A DNA stretch of 64,000 nt from Fibrobacter succinogenes (GTDB lineage Bacteria > Fibrobacterota > Fibrobacteria > Fibrobacterales > Fibrobacteraceae): NCBI GenBank assembly GCA_902762305.1, contig CACWNW010000001.1, forward strand, positions 1 through 64,000, written 5' to 3'. The notes under the pieces were generated by a model. The model was not told where the DNA came from. It did no database searches and saw only the letters and a list, made by a program, of their open reading frames with translations. Each line of letters starts with the position of its first letter. Positions within the stretch are counted from its first letter, which is position 1. This document shows, in pieces, positions 36,096-44,874 of this stretch. Both the position numbers and the translations under genes were made by a program.

Positions 36096-38806
36096 CTGAA
36101 TTTATCCCCTCCACCAATCGTGTCAAGAAACTGCTGAGCAGCTTGAAGGACAGGGCCCTGACGGACCGTTCCGGCGAATGGTTCTGCGAAGACGATTTCA
36201 AGAAATCGCAAAAAATAGCCTTTAAAGAAAATGGTATCAAGAACGACAAGGCCTACTTCGAAAAGCCCGTCATCGTGCGCAAGGCTATCGCCATCGACAC
36301 CATGCTCCATAGCATGACCGACCCCGAAGTCAGCAAGCACACCCACACGTACGAAATCGAAGACGGGGAACTCATCGTCGGCGTCATGCCGATGGCATCC
36401 AACGGGCTCGGGAAGGTTTTCCCGAACTACCTGAGCGAAGAAGAAAAGCGCGCTGCCTCGTACACCAACAAGACGGAACTTTCCATCCTCGGGCACAACA
36501 CAGTCAATTACGACAAGCTCCTTTCCAAGGGTATCTTGGGCATCATCAAGGAAGCGAACCATAAATTGAAGGAAGCCCAAAAAGAATACAAGGACTTCCA
36601 AAAGAAGCACCCTGCCTTCTACAGGCATATCAGCAAGATGGTTACCATATCCATCATGCAAAATTCCGAGAATGTACAGCTGACGGCCAAGCACAACGAG
36701 CTCGTCACCAAGTGCGACTTTTACAAAAGTGTCTCGATAAGTTGCAAAGCCGTTTCCAAATATATGGAACGCTTCTCCGATCTCGCAAATAAAGAATGGA
36801 AGAAAACATCCGACAAGACCAGGAAAGCCGAGCTCCATGAAATTGCCACCATCTGCAACAAACTCACTAGCCAGAAGCCGAAGACGTTCCACGAAGCGCT
36901 CCAGTGCGTCTACTTTTTCCACCTTGCGATGCATGCCAGCATGAACCTGATTTCCCTCGGGCGCCTGGACCAGTCCCTTTACAGTTTCTACAAGAAGGAC
37001 TATGAAAACTGCCGCAATGACCAGAGCAAGCAGGCCTTCAGGGCGAAGGCAACCGAGCTTTTCGAATGCTTCATCATCAAGTGCGCGGGCCGCCTGAACC
37101 TCACCACGGAATTCCTGGTAGAGCAGGACCATATGGACAACAATGCCGCCCTCGGCGTGCACCCCTATTACCTCGACCAGCGTGCCGGCGTAAACAACTT
37201 CCTGCAGAACATCATCATCGGTGGCCTCACCCCAAGCGGCAACGACGCCGAAAACGACATGACCCACCTTATCCTCAATGCTTTCGCAAACGTAAATCTC
37301 TCCACACCGGGCATCTACGTGCGAATGGGCGATTACACTTCGCAGGAACTGCGCGAATCCGTAGCGAAATGCCTGCACCAGACAAAGAACCTTCCCGGCA
37401 TACTGAACGACAACGTACTCGTCCCCGCCATCCACGAGGTCCTGGACAAATACGAAACCAGCGAAAAAGGGCACAAGAAAGTCAAAAAGCTAGCGAATGA
37501 CTACTGCGTCGACGGCTGCTGGGAACCTATCCTGAACGGAGAATGCGACTGGACATTCCAGATGATCAGCTGCCTAAACATGTTCCAGTGTGCCATCAAC
37601 CAGGGCGCCGTGCTGGATACGAACGACGGCATGCTCCGCGGAAGCAAAGTGAGCTTCCGTTCCGCGCAGGTCCACACCTACAAAGAATTCCAGGCAAGCT
37701 TCAAGAAGTACATGCAGTTCTTCATCGACCAGGCAGCATTCACCATGTACGCCTGCTACACCATGGATGAATTCGTCACGCCTTCCCCGCTGTTCTCCGC
37801 CGTGCTCGGCCAATGCATGGAACGCGGGCGCGACAAATCGTGGGGTGGCACCGGAATGAACATCGCAGGCGTCATCCTGACGGGCGTTCCCGACACAATC
37901 AACATCATCGCCGCATTCAAAAAATTCGTCTTCGACAAACAGATGTACGACATCGAAGAAGTCAAGACGGCGATGGTCCACAACTTCAAGGTTCCCCTGA
38001 AAACCGATTTCGAACGCCAGGAACTCTGGAACCAAATCAAGAACGACTTCGACTACAACTGCGCGAAGTTTGGCGATGCATCCAACGAAATCAAGGAAAT
38101 CGGCAATTTCGTCCTGAATTCCCTGGTCGAAATCGTGGATAAGTCTAAGGAATTCTCCGAGAAGGTATTCCTGGACTCGCTCAAGGGCGAATCTCCGGAA
38201 TACACCAACCAAATCAGGCGACTGAGGCAGATTGCCGGCTACAGCGGAAGCTGCTTCAAGAGGAGGTTCGGCAAGGATTTCTGCCTGAGGTTTACCGCCG
38301 GCTGCGGCACCTTCGGACAATATCCGCAGCAGGGACTCGGTGTTGTCGCCACGACAAACCGCGGCCTCAACGACCCCCTGATTGCGAATTTCTCTCCTGC
38401 ACCGGGCACCATCAAGAACGGGCTTGCGAACGTGTTCAAGACTTTCTCGCAGTTGCCCATGAACAAGATGTCGGCAGGCGCCATCACCGACCTGTGCATC
38501 AACGAAAGCGGCATCGATGCCGCCGACGTCCAGTCGATTGTCGACGCATTCATCAGCAACAACGGCTGCATGATGACTCTCGCCCTGGGCAAAGTCAAGG
38601 TATTCCAGCGCATGTACGAACTTTCGAAGGACTTGCTCTACGGTAGCGAAGACCAGAAGGAAATTGCACGAAAAGAACTGCCCAATTACCGCGACATCGT
38701 TGTCCGTGTCGGTGGTTGGCAAGCCCCCTTCATCTCGATGAACCTAGACCAACAGGCAAACTACATCGCCCGTTTCGTTTCAACCCCCGATACCAAGGAG
38801 AACTAA
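36092..38806 (+). CDS. Glycyl radical enzyme of unassigned substrate
   Basis: A 904-residue glycyl radical enzyme (PFL-like ten-stranded barrel). The catalytic Cys is C476 in VDGCWEP, with E478 after it. The radical glycine is G875 in RVGGWQAPF, 30 residues from the C-terminus, where the family expects it. A single Cys rather than Cys-Cys rules out pyruvate formate-lyase. The C-x-E-P order is like dehydratase/lyase members (glycerol, choline, hydroxyproline types) and unlike arylacetate decarboxylases; W after Cys and W after the radical Gly are unusual. Substrate unknown. It follows its activase gene and precedes a phosphatase. Confidence 0.88.
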   Translation: MTEFIPSTNRVKKLLSSLKDRALTDRSGEWFCEDDFKKSQKIAFKENGIKNDKAYFEKPVIVRKAIAIDTMLHSMTDPEVSKHTHTYEIEDGELIVGVMPMASNGLGKVFPNYLSEEEKRAASYTNKTELSILGHNTVNYDKLLSKGILGIIKEANHKLKEAQKEYKDFQKKHPAFYRHISKMVTISIMQNSENVQLTAKHNELVTKCDFYKSVSISCKAVSKYMERFSDLANKEWKKTSDKTRKAELHEIATICNKLTSQKPKTFHEALQCVYFFHLAMHASMNLISLGRLDQSLYSFYKKDYENCRNDQSKQAFRAKATELFECFIIKCAGRLNLTTEFLVEQDHMDNNAALGVHPYYLDQRAGVNNFLQNIIIGGLTPSGNDAENDMTHLILNAFANVNLSTPGIYVRMGDYTSQELRESVAKCLHQTKNLPGILNDNVLVPAIHEVLDKYETSEKGHKKVKKLANDYCVDGCWEPILNGECDWTFQMISCLNMFQCAINQGAVLDTNDGMLRGSKVSFRSAQVHTYKEFQASFKKYMQFFIDQAAFTMYACYTMDEFVTPSPLFSAVLGQCMERGRDKSWGGTGMNIAGVILTGVPDTINIIAAFKKFVFDKQMYDIEEVKTAMVHNFKVPLKTDFERQELWNQIKNDFDYNCAKFGDASNEIKEIGNFVLNSLVEIVDKSKEFSEKVFLDSLKGESPEYTNQIRRLRQIAGYSGSCFKRRFGKDFCLRFTAGCGTFGQYPQQGLGVVATTNRGLNDPLIANFSPAPGTIKNGLANVFKTFSQLPMNKMSAGAITDLCINESGIDAADVQSIVDAFISNNGCMMTLALGKVKVFQRMYELSKDLLYGSEDQKEIARKELPNYRDIVVRVGGWQAPFISMNLDQQANYIARFVSTPDTKEN

Positions 38807-38808
38807 AC

Positions 38809-39894
38809 ATGAACAAAAACATAACGAACGCAATTGTAGCCGCCGCACTAATCGGGGTTGGCTGCATCGCAGGTCACCACATGACCTGTCCTCCCAAAAA
38901 CGTTACACCACAGAATTCAAAGGTGGTCGTAGATTTGCCGTCATGGAAAGGGAAGATAACAACCGAAATCCAGAACTACCTAGATACAATAACGGATTCT
39001 ATGTCAAGCGAGTTCGTTCCTCCCGAAGACAGGATTGCAACATTCGACATGGATGGCACCTTCCTTCTGGAACAGCCGTTCGCAATGGACGTTCTCATCC
39101 TGGAATACCATATCCACAAAAACATGCCGGACAGCATCTCGCTGAACCAGGAGCTGGATAGCTTTTTAAGTCGAGTCGAGTCCGCCGGAGGCATGCAAGA
39201 AGGCGATTACAAGACGCTCGACACCCTGAAAATGAGAGCCTTCGACAAGCTCCCAGAAGACAGCATCGCCGAGATTGCCTACCGGTTCATGTTGACGGAC
39301 GTCAAGGACTCGAGTAGATTCCGCGGATATCAGTACGTCGACATGTTCTACAAGCCCATGCTGGAACTGTTCCACGAACTCCAAAAGAACGGATTCAAGG
39401 TGTTCGTCGTGTCGGGCGCCGACAGGACCGGTCTCTGGGGCTGCATAAAGGCCCTCAAGGAAAAATATCCCGAATACGGCCTCCAGCTGGACAGGATAAA
39501 CCTCATCGGCTCTGACTGGATGCTCGATGCCGTCGGAGATTCCACAAACAATCCAAACTACATTTTCCAAATCAGAGACCAGGTCGCCCGCAAAGGAGAC
39601 ACACTTATCACCAGCATCAAGATGCAGAAGGTCATAAACATCTACAGGCATATCGGCAAGCCGCCCATTTTCAGCGGCGGCAACACCGACGGGGACTTCT
39701 CCATGCTCAACATGGCCATGGGCGACAGTTCTGCAAAACACAAGGCAATTCTCATCTGGCATGATGATGATAAAAGAGAATACAAATATAACACAGAGAA
39801 AAAAGCATCCAAAAACTGGGCAGATACTGCCAAACTTTACGGATGGACCCTAGTATCCATGAAGGACGATTTCAAGGAAATATTCCTCAAATAA
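38809..39894 (+). CDS. Exported HAD-superfamily phosphatase
   Basis: A 361-residue protein with an N-terminal hydrophobic segment (IVAAALIGVGCIAG), so probably exported or membrane-tethered. HAD motif I is FDMDGTFL, with DMD carrying the nucleophile and general acid. Motif II lies in VFVVSGADRTG and motif III/IV in GGNTDGDFSML. Cap-like inserts lie between motifs. It starts two bases after the glycyl radical enzyme stop, with AAGGAG, so it is in the same operon. It may dephosphorylate a precursor outside the cytoplasm and so supply the enzyme's substrate; phosphorylcholine-type phosphatases share this fold, but that link is inference. Confidence 0.8.
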   Translation: MNKNITNAIVAAALIGVGCIAGHHMTCPPKNVTPQNSKVVVDLPSWKGKITTEIQNYLDTITDSMSSEFVPPEDRIATFDMDGTFLLEQPFAMDVLILEYHIHKNMPDSISLNQELDSFLSRVESAGGMQEGDYKTLDTLKMRAFDKLPEDSIAEIAYRFMLTDVKDSSRFRGYQYVDMFYKPMLELFHELQKNGFKVFVVSGADRTGLWGCIKALKEKYPEYGLQLDRINLIGSDWMLDAVGDSTNNPNYIFQIRDQVARKGDTLITSIKMQKVINIYRHIGKPPIFSGGNTDGDFSMLNMAMGDSSAKHKAILIWHDDDKREYKYNTEKKASKNWADTAKLYGWTLVSMKDDFKEIFLK

Positions 39895-39922
39895 AGCAAC
39901 CATTTTGCAACCATAGCAAAAC

Positions 39923-39944
39923 GCCCTCGGCAAGTGCCGAGGGC
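39923..39944 (+). terminator. Hairpin after the glycyl radical operon
   Basis: A perfect 9-base stem GCCCTCGGC/GCCGAGGGC with loop AAGT just after the phosphatase stop. The following T-tract is weak, so efficiency is uncertain. Confidence 0.6.
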
Positions 39945-39966
39945 CGATTTACTTTAGCCTATTTGG

Positions 39967-40638
39967 TCAAAAAAGGTATTTTAGACACCACATTATATAT
40001 TGACAGAATAATATATAAATCCCTACGAGCGTCGTTCTCTTTTTCACCTCTAAACCTTTGATACAACGGACAGAGTGTCCGGTGTCCTTGTGGCCGTAAC
40101 CCAGGCCTGCAATGTCGTCGTGGTAGTGCAAGTTCATACTGTACGCGATACCATCATCAGTAGAACCCCAGAAGAACGCATAAAGGCCCTCATCACGGTA
40201 AATCCCACCGTTGTCGGACCATTCGCCAGCAGGCAACGCCGTGAACAAGTAGGCATCCGTACCATTGCCGCTTTCCCCTTCATCGTCATCCCAGCCGCTA
40301 GTAGACTTGAGCATCTTGCCTGCTGTACTAGAACCGCCAACAGTAGCAACTAGCTCTTTAAATTCGACCTCTGTCGGCAAATGCCAGCCGCTCGGACAGG
40401 CGGCTTTCGCAGCAGCCCAAGTGTAAAGGCGACCATACTTGGTGCAGTTGGACACGCTATCCTTGTAGCAGTAGGAATTTGCTGTCTCGTAATTCAAGTT
40501 CTCCGCCATCCAAACCTGATTGCCTATTTTCACCGTTCTGTAGGTCTGACCATCGCGAGAATCGATCAAGACGCCGCAAAAAGCGTCCGTCGCAAACGAC
40601 AACGCAAGCAACACAAAGATGGCAAAAGAACGTTTCAT
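39967..40638 (-). CDS. FISUMP-domain secreted protein
   Basis: A 223-residue exported protein with a signal peptide ending near AFCG. It shows the Fibrobacter succinogenes major paralogous (FISUMP, TIGR02145) domain: DSRDGQTYRTVKIGNQVWMAENLNY, YTWAAAKAACPSGWHLPTE, SGWDDDEGESGNGTDAYLF, GHSVRCIK. The domain is close to a C-type-lectin-like fold; its role is unknown. The coding frame continues past the normal domain end into a hydrophobic tail (GIYILFCQYIMWCLKYLF) that is not typical and could reflect a lost stop codon. Confidence 0.85.
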   Translation of the reverse strand: MKRSFAIFVLLALSFATDAFCGVLIDSRDGQTYRTVKIGNQVWMAENLNYETANSYCYKDSVSNCTKYGRLYTWAAAKAACPSGWHLPTEVEFKELVATVGGSSTAGKMLKSTSGWDDDEGESGNGTDAYLFTALPAGEWSDNGGIYRDEGLYAFFWGSTDDGIAYSMNLHYHDDIAGLGYGHKDTGHSVRCIKGLEVKKRTTLVGIYILFCQYIMWCLKYLF

Positions 40639-40691
40639 AGAAAATCCTTGTGAATTCTATGAATATACATTTTCCTTGCCAAAGGCAAAAA

Positions 40692-40712
40692 GCCCCGGCG
40701 GTGTGCCGGGGC
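40692..40712 (-). terminator. Rho-independent terminator for glyA transcript
   Basis: On the minus strand, GCCCCGGC-ACACC-GCCGGGGC is followed directly by TTTTT. It lies downstream of the glyA reading frame and upstream of the FISUMP gene. Confidence 0.8.
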
Positions 40713-40750
40713 AAATTTCTATTAACAGCCGCGCTCGTTTATTGCGCGCG

Positions 40751-40822
40751 AGCGGTTACGATTGTGAGCAACAAAGCCCTCGGGTGTTAACCGAGGGCGG
40801 TTGCGAGAGCGAGTGAGAAACC
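40751..40822 (-). repeat. Repeated 3' element with nested hairpin, copy 1
   Basis: A nested stem, GCAAC/GTTGC outside and GCCCTCGG/CCGAGGGC inside (40768-40804), is flanked by GAGCGGT and by GAGAGCGAGTG-type words. A homologous element with a different inner stem lies downstream of the dap dehydrogenase gene at 59633-59710. Confidence 0.65.
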
Positions 40823-40856
40823 GGAGGTTTCAATGCCCTAAATGACGAACGAGCGG

Positions 40857-42090
40857 TTACTTATAAAGCGGGTGCTTCTTGCAGAGAGCCACGATTTCTT
40901 CGCGGATCTTGGCGAGAGCGGCATCGTCGTCCTTAGCCTTCACGCAGCGGTCGATGATGCGAGCCACTTCGCGGGAGTCTTCTTCATCGAAGCCACGAGT
41001 CGTGATAGCGGCAGTACCGAGACGGACACCGGACGGATCCATCGGCTTGCGCGGATCGAACGGAATCGTAGAACGGCTGCAGGAGATGCCGACCTTTTCC
41101 ATAGCCACTTCGGCTTCCTTACCGGAAACGCCCTTGGAGGTCATGTCGACCACGATGAGGTGGTTGTCGGTACCATCACTAATGACCTTGTAGCCGAGCT
41201 TCTGCATTTCGGCGCAGAGAGCCTGAGCGTTCTTGATGACGTTCTTGGCGTAGGTCTGGAATTCCGGCTGCAGAGCTTCGAGGAATGCAACGGCCTTACC
41301 GGCGTTCACGTGGTCATGCGGACCACCCTGCATGCCCGGGAACACGCCCTTGTCGATTTCCTTGGCCAAAGAAACTTCCTTGAGTTCGCCCTTCACCATC
41401 TTCTGGATGGTGCGGTCCTTGCACATGATGATAGAAGTACGGCACCGGAGATTCGATAGCCTTACCGGCAATGAGACCGGCAATGTGAGAAATGTCAGCC
41501 ATGGTGAGGGCGCCGACTTCGTCGGCGATTTCCTTGAAGCGCTTCCAGTCGAGGTTGCGGCTGTAGGCAGAGAAACCGGCGAGAATCATCTTCGGCTTTT
41601 CGCGGAGAGCGATTTCGCGGACCTTGTCCATGTCGATGCGGCCAGTTTCCTTATCGACTTCGTACTGCACGAAGTTGTAGAGCATGCCGGAGAAGTTCAC
41701 CGGATGGCCGTGAGAAAGGTGTCCACCGTGATCGAGCTTGAGGCCGAGGACCTTGTCGCCCGGTTTGAGGACGGCGAAGTACACGGCAGCGTTGGCCGGA
41801 GAACCGGACAGCGGCTGGATGTTCACGTGGTCGCAACCAAAGAGCTTCTTGCAACGTTCGATGGCGAGAGCTTCCATCTTGTCGATGACCTCGTTACCAC
41901 CGTAGTAGCGCTTGCCCACGTAACCTTCGCTGTACTTGTTGGTCAGCACAGAACCCATGGCTTCCATGACGGCCTTGGAGGTGTAGTTTTCGGAAGCGAT
42001 GAGTTCGATGCCATATTCCTGGCGTTCGGCTTCTTCCTGGATGATGTTGTAGATTTCCGGATCGGTCTGTTGCAGTGTAGATTTGAGCAT
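40857..42090 (-). pseudogene. glyA: Serine hydroxymethyltransferase, disrupted by internal deletion and frameshift
   Basis: The enzyme converts serine and tetrahydrofolate to glycine and methylene-THF. Codons 1-219 (from 42090) follow the family up to ESPVPYF. Reading then shifts frame at 41434-41441, and the C-terminal 194 codons resume at TSIIMCKD in another frame. The expected segment with the PLP lysine (T-H-K-T-L-R-G-P-R) between these points is absent. Both flanks are otherwise well conserved and a good AAGGAG site precedes the ATG, so the damage is either very recent or an assembly error in a normally essential gene. Confidence 0.85.
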
Positions 42091-42161
42091 TTAGCTACTC
42101 CTTGGGATTTTGTACGGCCCAAATATAGTAAAAAAAGCTAAACGCGACCGAAATCGACCTG

Positions 42162-43838
42162 CTACCGAGCCCCGCTATCGATTTTCACGAACCAGGCATT
42201 GTCCGCATCGGCGATATCGGCACTGTACTTATAATCGGGCTTGTAGCCCAGGGCGTCGCCGTCAAGGGCTTCGCCGCCTGTCGTAAGCAGGTTGCCCTTC
42301 ATCGAGACAAAGCCGACAGTCGAATCCACCGGAGAGCCGTCCTCGTTATACCAGCGGTAGAGCGTCACGGGCATCTCGTTGTTGAAGATGTTGTTTTCGA
42401 CAAGGCAGCGGGCCGAATCCGAGCAGACCACGCCCGACTTCTCGACGCCGTCGAAGAAGTTGTTGTAGGCATGCAGATCTCCCCCATGCGAGAGGATGCC
42501 GTCGTCGCTCAGGCCGGCGAAGTAATTGTGGTGCGCCGTAAGGCTCTGCGCGGTATCCTTGATGATATCGCCCGCAAGCCCGAAGAGCACGCCCGTCTGC
42601 GCATTCTCGAAACGTGACCAGGAGATGGTCACCCCGTAGGAGCCGCGCTTCACGTCGAGTTCCACCAGCGGGTATTCCTCGAAGGTGCAGTGGTCCACCC
42701 ACACGTTGTGCGTGCCGTTATGGATGGAGAGCGCCCTGCGGGAACTCGTGTCCAGCACCGTAATCGCAGGAGCGGTAAACGTGATGTTCTCGAAAATGAG
42801 GTTGCTCGAGCCATCGGTCAGCACGCCCATGCCCGCAATGCGCACATCGCGGCCACGACCGTCAAAAGTCTTGTCTTTCTTGAGGCGGAGCGGGGACTGC
42901 AGGTTGTACGTTCCGCTCTCCTTGAACAGCACCCACGTGGGGCCTTCGCGGTAGGCGCAGTCACGCAGCGAACCCGGAGCGATTACGGCCTTCGTCGCGG
43001 CGACGCCCGAGGAATCCACATCCGTCGTATCTTCGACAATCAGGTAGTCCCTCGTAGTCGTCACGATGCAAATTTCACCTTCCGCCTCGGAGATATTCCC
43101 CAGACTATCAGTAACGCCCGCGGCACCGAGAGTACCGACGGCATAGCCCTCTATCTGCGAGAGCAACGCCGCATGCTCGCTCCAGTCCTTCGCAGGATAC
43201 TTGCTCGAATCCGCTTCGCGCTGCTTGAACACCTTGATTTCCGATTCCGAATCCGTGCAGTCTACATACAACGTATCGCCCGGAGCGAACTCCAGCGTGA
43301 CGGAATTGTTTACCAGCGTATCGGCAAAATTGACCTTAAAATCACCCAACGGGAGAGAATCGATAACAAAGTGCCCCGTGCTGTCGGGAACCACATAGCG
43401 GTCAAGCCCGGCGACGCGAATCACGGGAGCGCTCTTGCCCAAGAAAACGAAACCCTCGATAGTAGAAAGTTCTCCGAGCTTCACGGTATCGACCTTCGAG
43501 GAATTCGTATCGAGCGAAATGTTCAGCACCGCGCCCGAGGCAACGGAGCCCTTCACGTTACGGACTTCCACCGCATAGTCACCCGGTTCCGCAGTCATTT
43601 CCACAAAGCCGTTCCCGTCGGAAGCAGTCCACTCCGCATCTGTAACGCCATCGCTCAGATAATCGCCTGGGAGCACGCGCACGCGGGCATTTGCCGCCGG
43701 AGTGCCGTCCGCAAGCTGGACCTGCAGGGCAATCGTCGATTCGGCCTCGGTACCGCCGGCAACCTTTCCGTCGTTACTGCACGCGGCAAGCGCAAGCAGC
43801 ATGGCGATTGACGCCGGAATAAAAGCATGCCTAGACAT
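42162..43838 (-). CDS. Pectate-lyase-like (PL1) lipoprotein, possibly catalytically altered
   Basis: A 558-residue lipoprotein (lipobox LAAC; GGAGGTGGA before the ATG at 43838). An N-terminal carboxypeptidase-regulatory-like domain (about 30-130) and a linker precede a right-handed beta-helix from about residue 290. The helix has PL1 motifs: RLKKDKTFDGRGRDVRIAG, NVWVDHCTFEEYPLVELDV and AHHNYF...LHAYNNFF. The loop after HHNYF reads AGLSDDGILSHGGD, where active pectate lyases have R-x-P-x-x-R, so the catalytic Arg seems missing. Its start overlaps the regulator gene stop by eight bases. Role in pectin binding or cleavage inferred. Confidence 0.75.
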   Translation of the reverse strand: MSRHAFIPASIAMLLALAACSNDGKVAGGTEAESTIALQVQLADGTPAANARVRVLPGDYLSDGVTDAEWTASDGNGFVEMTAEPGDYAVEVRNVKGSVASGAVLNISLDTNSSKVDTVKLGELSTIEGFVFLGKSAPVIRVAGLDRYVVPDSTGHFVIDSLPLGDFKVNFADTLVNNSVTLEFAPGDTLYVDCTDSESEIKVFKQREADSSKYPAKDWSEHAALLSQIEGYAVGTLGAAGVTDSLGNISEAEGEICIVTTTRDYLIVEDTTDVDSSGVAATKAVIAPGSLRDCAYREGPTWVLFKESGTYNLQSPLRLKKDKTFDGRGRDVRIAGMGVLTDGSSNLIFENITFTAPAITVLDTSSRRALSIHNGTHNVWVDHCTFEEYPLVELDVKRGSYGVTISWSRFENAQTGVLFGLAGDIIKDTAQSLTAHHNYFAGLSDDGILSHGGDLHAYNNFFDGVEKSGVVCSDSARCLVENNIFNNEMPVTLYRWYNEDGSPVDSTVGFVSMKGNLLTTGGEALDGDALGYKPDYKYSADIADADNAWFVKIDSGAR

Positions 43839-44754
43839 GTTCCACCTCCCCGGCATCCTCGCCGCCTTCGGGCTGTTTCTGGTCCAGAGCCTCCTGCCCG
43901 CGGATACGCCTCTTGCGGCCTCGCCTCTGCGGGGGCGGATACGGGTCCGAAAGTGGGAACAGCTGCATCCCCAGCTGGAAAACACGATTGGGCTTTTCGC
44001 ACTGCGATACCTTGGCAAGAACTTCCCTACGGAAGCGCCGCACCATTTCTACTAGTTCGCCATACGTCGTCTCGTCGCAGGCAAAGGCGAGCGTCGAGAG
44101 ATTGCGTTCCGTCTTGTCGAAACGGTCCATCGCCGTCTGGGCTACATCCAGGTTCTGCTGGATATACGAATTCACCGCCGTGCTGAACGATTCGGAACCG
44201 CTGGAAATGAGCCCCTGCGTCTGCTCGTAAAAACCGGTCTCGGGATTCTTCTTGATCATCGAGAGGCGTTCCAGGAGCGCAATCGAGGAACGCACCTGCG
44301 AAGCCGTAATCGGCGGGCGCACCATGAGCCCGAGGGCGGCATCGTCGCCCACGTAGGGGTAGAACGTCACCAGTTCACGGATAACGGCATGGTACCAGTG
44401 GTCAAAATACTCGAACTGGTCCTTCGCCAAATCTTCGACCTTGCACTCCTTTGTCGCTACAAGCTTTTCAAGGTACTGGCGGCTCTCGGAATGGGTTTTC
44501 GCCTGGTTGAAGGCCACCATGTTGGCGAAATACGTCCTCTCCCGCATATCGCGGCAGAAAATCTCGGCAAAGACACTCACCATACGCTCGGTAAGGTTGC
44601 GCTTCCCCTGCAAAATCTTGTTGAACATCGAACCATCGAACCCGGCACGGTCGGCTATATAGCGATGACTGAAGCGCCAGTCCGTCGCATGGCGCTCCTC
44701 GTAGGCATCCCGTAAAAATTCGCGATAATTCAGATATTCAAAAAGATTAATCAT
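43831..44754 (-). CDS. TIGR02147-family (DUF4423) transcriptional regulator
   Basis: A 307-residue protein with the family's N-terminal Y-R-E-F-L-R-D-x-Y-E start, a helix-turn-helix (IADRAGFDGSMFNKILQGKRNLTERMV, 33-58) and a DUF4423-like domain to about 275 (YFDHWYHAVIRELV, PITASQVRSSIALLERLSMI). The C-terminus (PPPQRRGRKRRIRGQEA) is low-complexity. The family is greatly expanded in Fibrobacter. It lies inside the pectin cluster and overlaps the PL1 gene, so it probably controls these genes, either as activator or repressor. Confidence 0.8.
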   Translation of the reverse strand: MINLFEYLNYREFLRDAYEERHATDWRFSHRYIADRAGFDGSMFNKILQGKRNLTERMVSVFAEIFCRDMRERTYFANMVAFNQAKTHSESRQYLEKLVATKECKVEDLAKDQFEYFDHWYHAVIRELVTFYPYVGDDAALGLMVRPPITASQVRSSIALLERLSMIKKNPETGFYEQTQGLISSGSESFSTAVNSYIQQNLDVAQTAMDRFDKTERNLSTLAFACDETTYGELVEMVRRFRREVLAKVSQCEKPNRVFQLGMQLFPLSDPYPPPQRRGRKRRIRGQEALDQKQPEGGEDAGEVEHV

Positions 44755-44801
44755 ATTGCAAAATTCGCCTATTTCTTGTTTTTATTGGAATATAGCAAAT
44801 T

Positions 44802-44831
44802 AGTCCACAATAAACGCTATAAAAAAGTCCA
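44802..44831 (-). promoter_or_regulatory. Direct repeats of TGTGGACT upstream of the regulator gene
   Basis: Two TGTGGACT words on the minus strand (44802-44809 and 44826-44833, as AGTCCACA) lie about 50-75 bases upstream of the TIGR02147 gene. The 13-mer ATAAAAAAGTCCA at 44819-44831 recurs exactly at 53778-53790, just upstream of the first PL11 gene. They could be binding sites for a shared regulator; this is inference. Confidence 0.4.
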
Positions 44832-44874
44832 CATTGAAAATACCGTAACCAAACGCACAACCCCTCCCCCAGAA

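Noticed and set aside
38809..38880. Lipoprotein signal in the HAD phosphatase
   Set aside because: GVGC at residues 16-19 does not fit the lipobox well, because it lacks Leu or Val at -3. I call it only exported or membrane-tethered.
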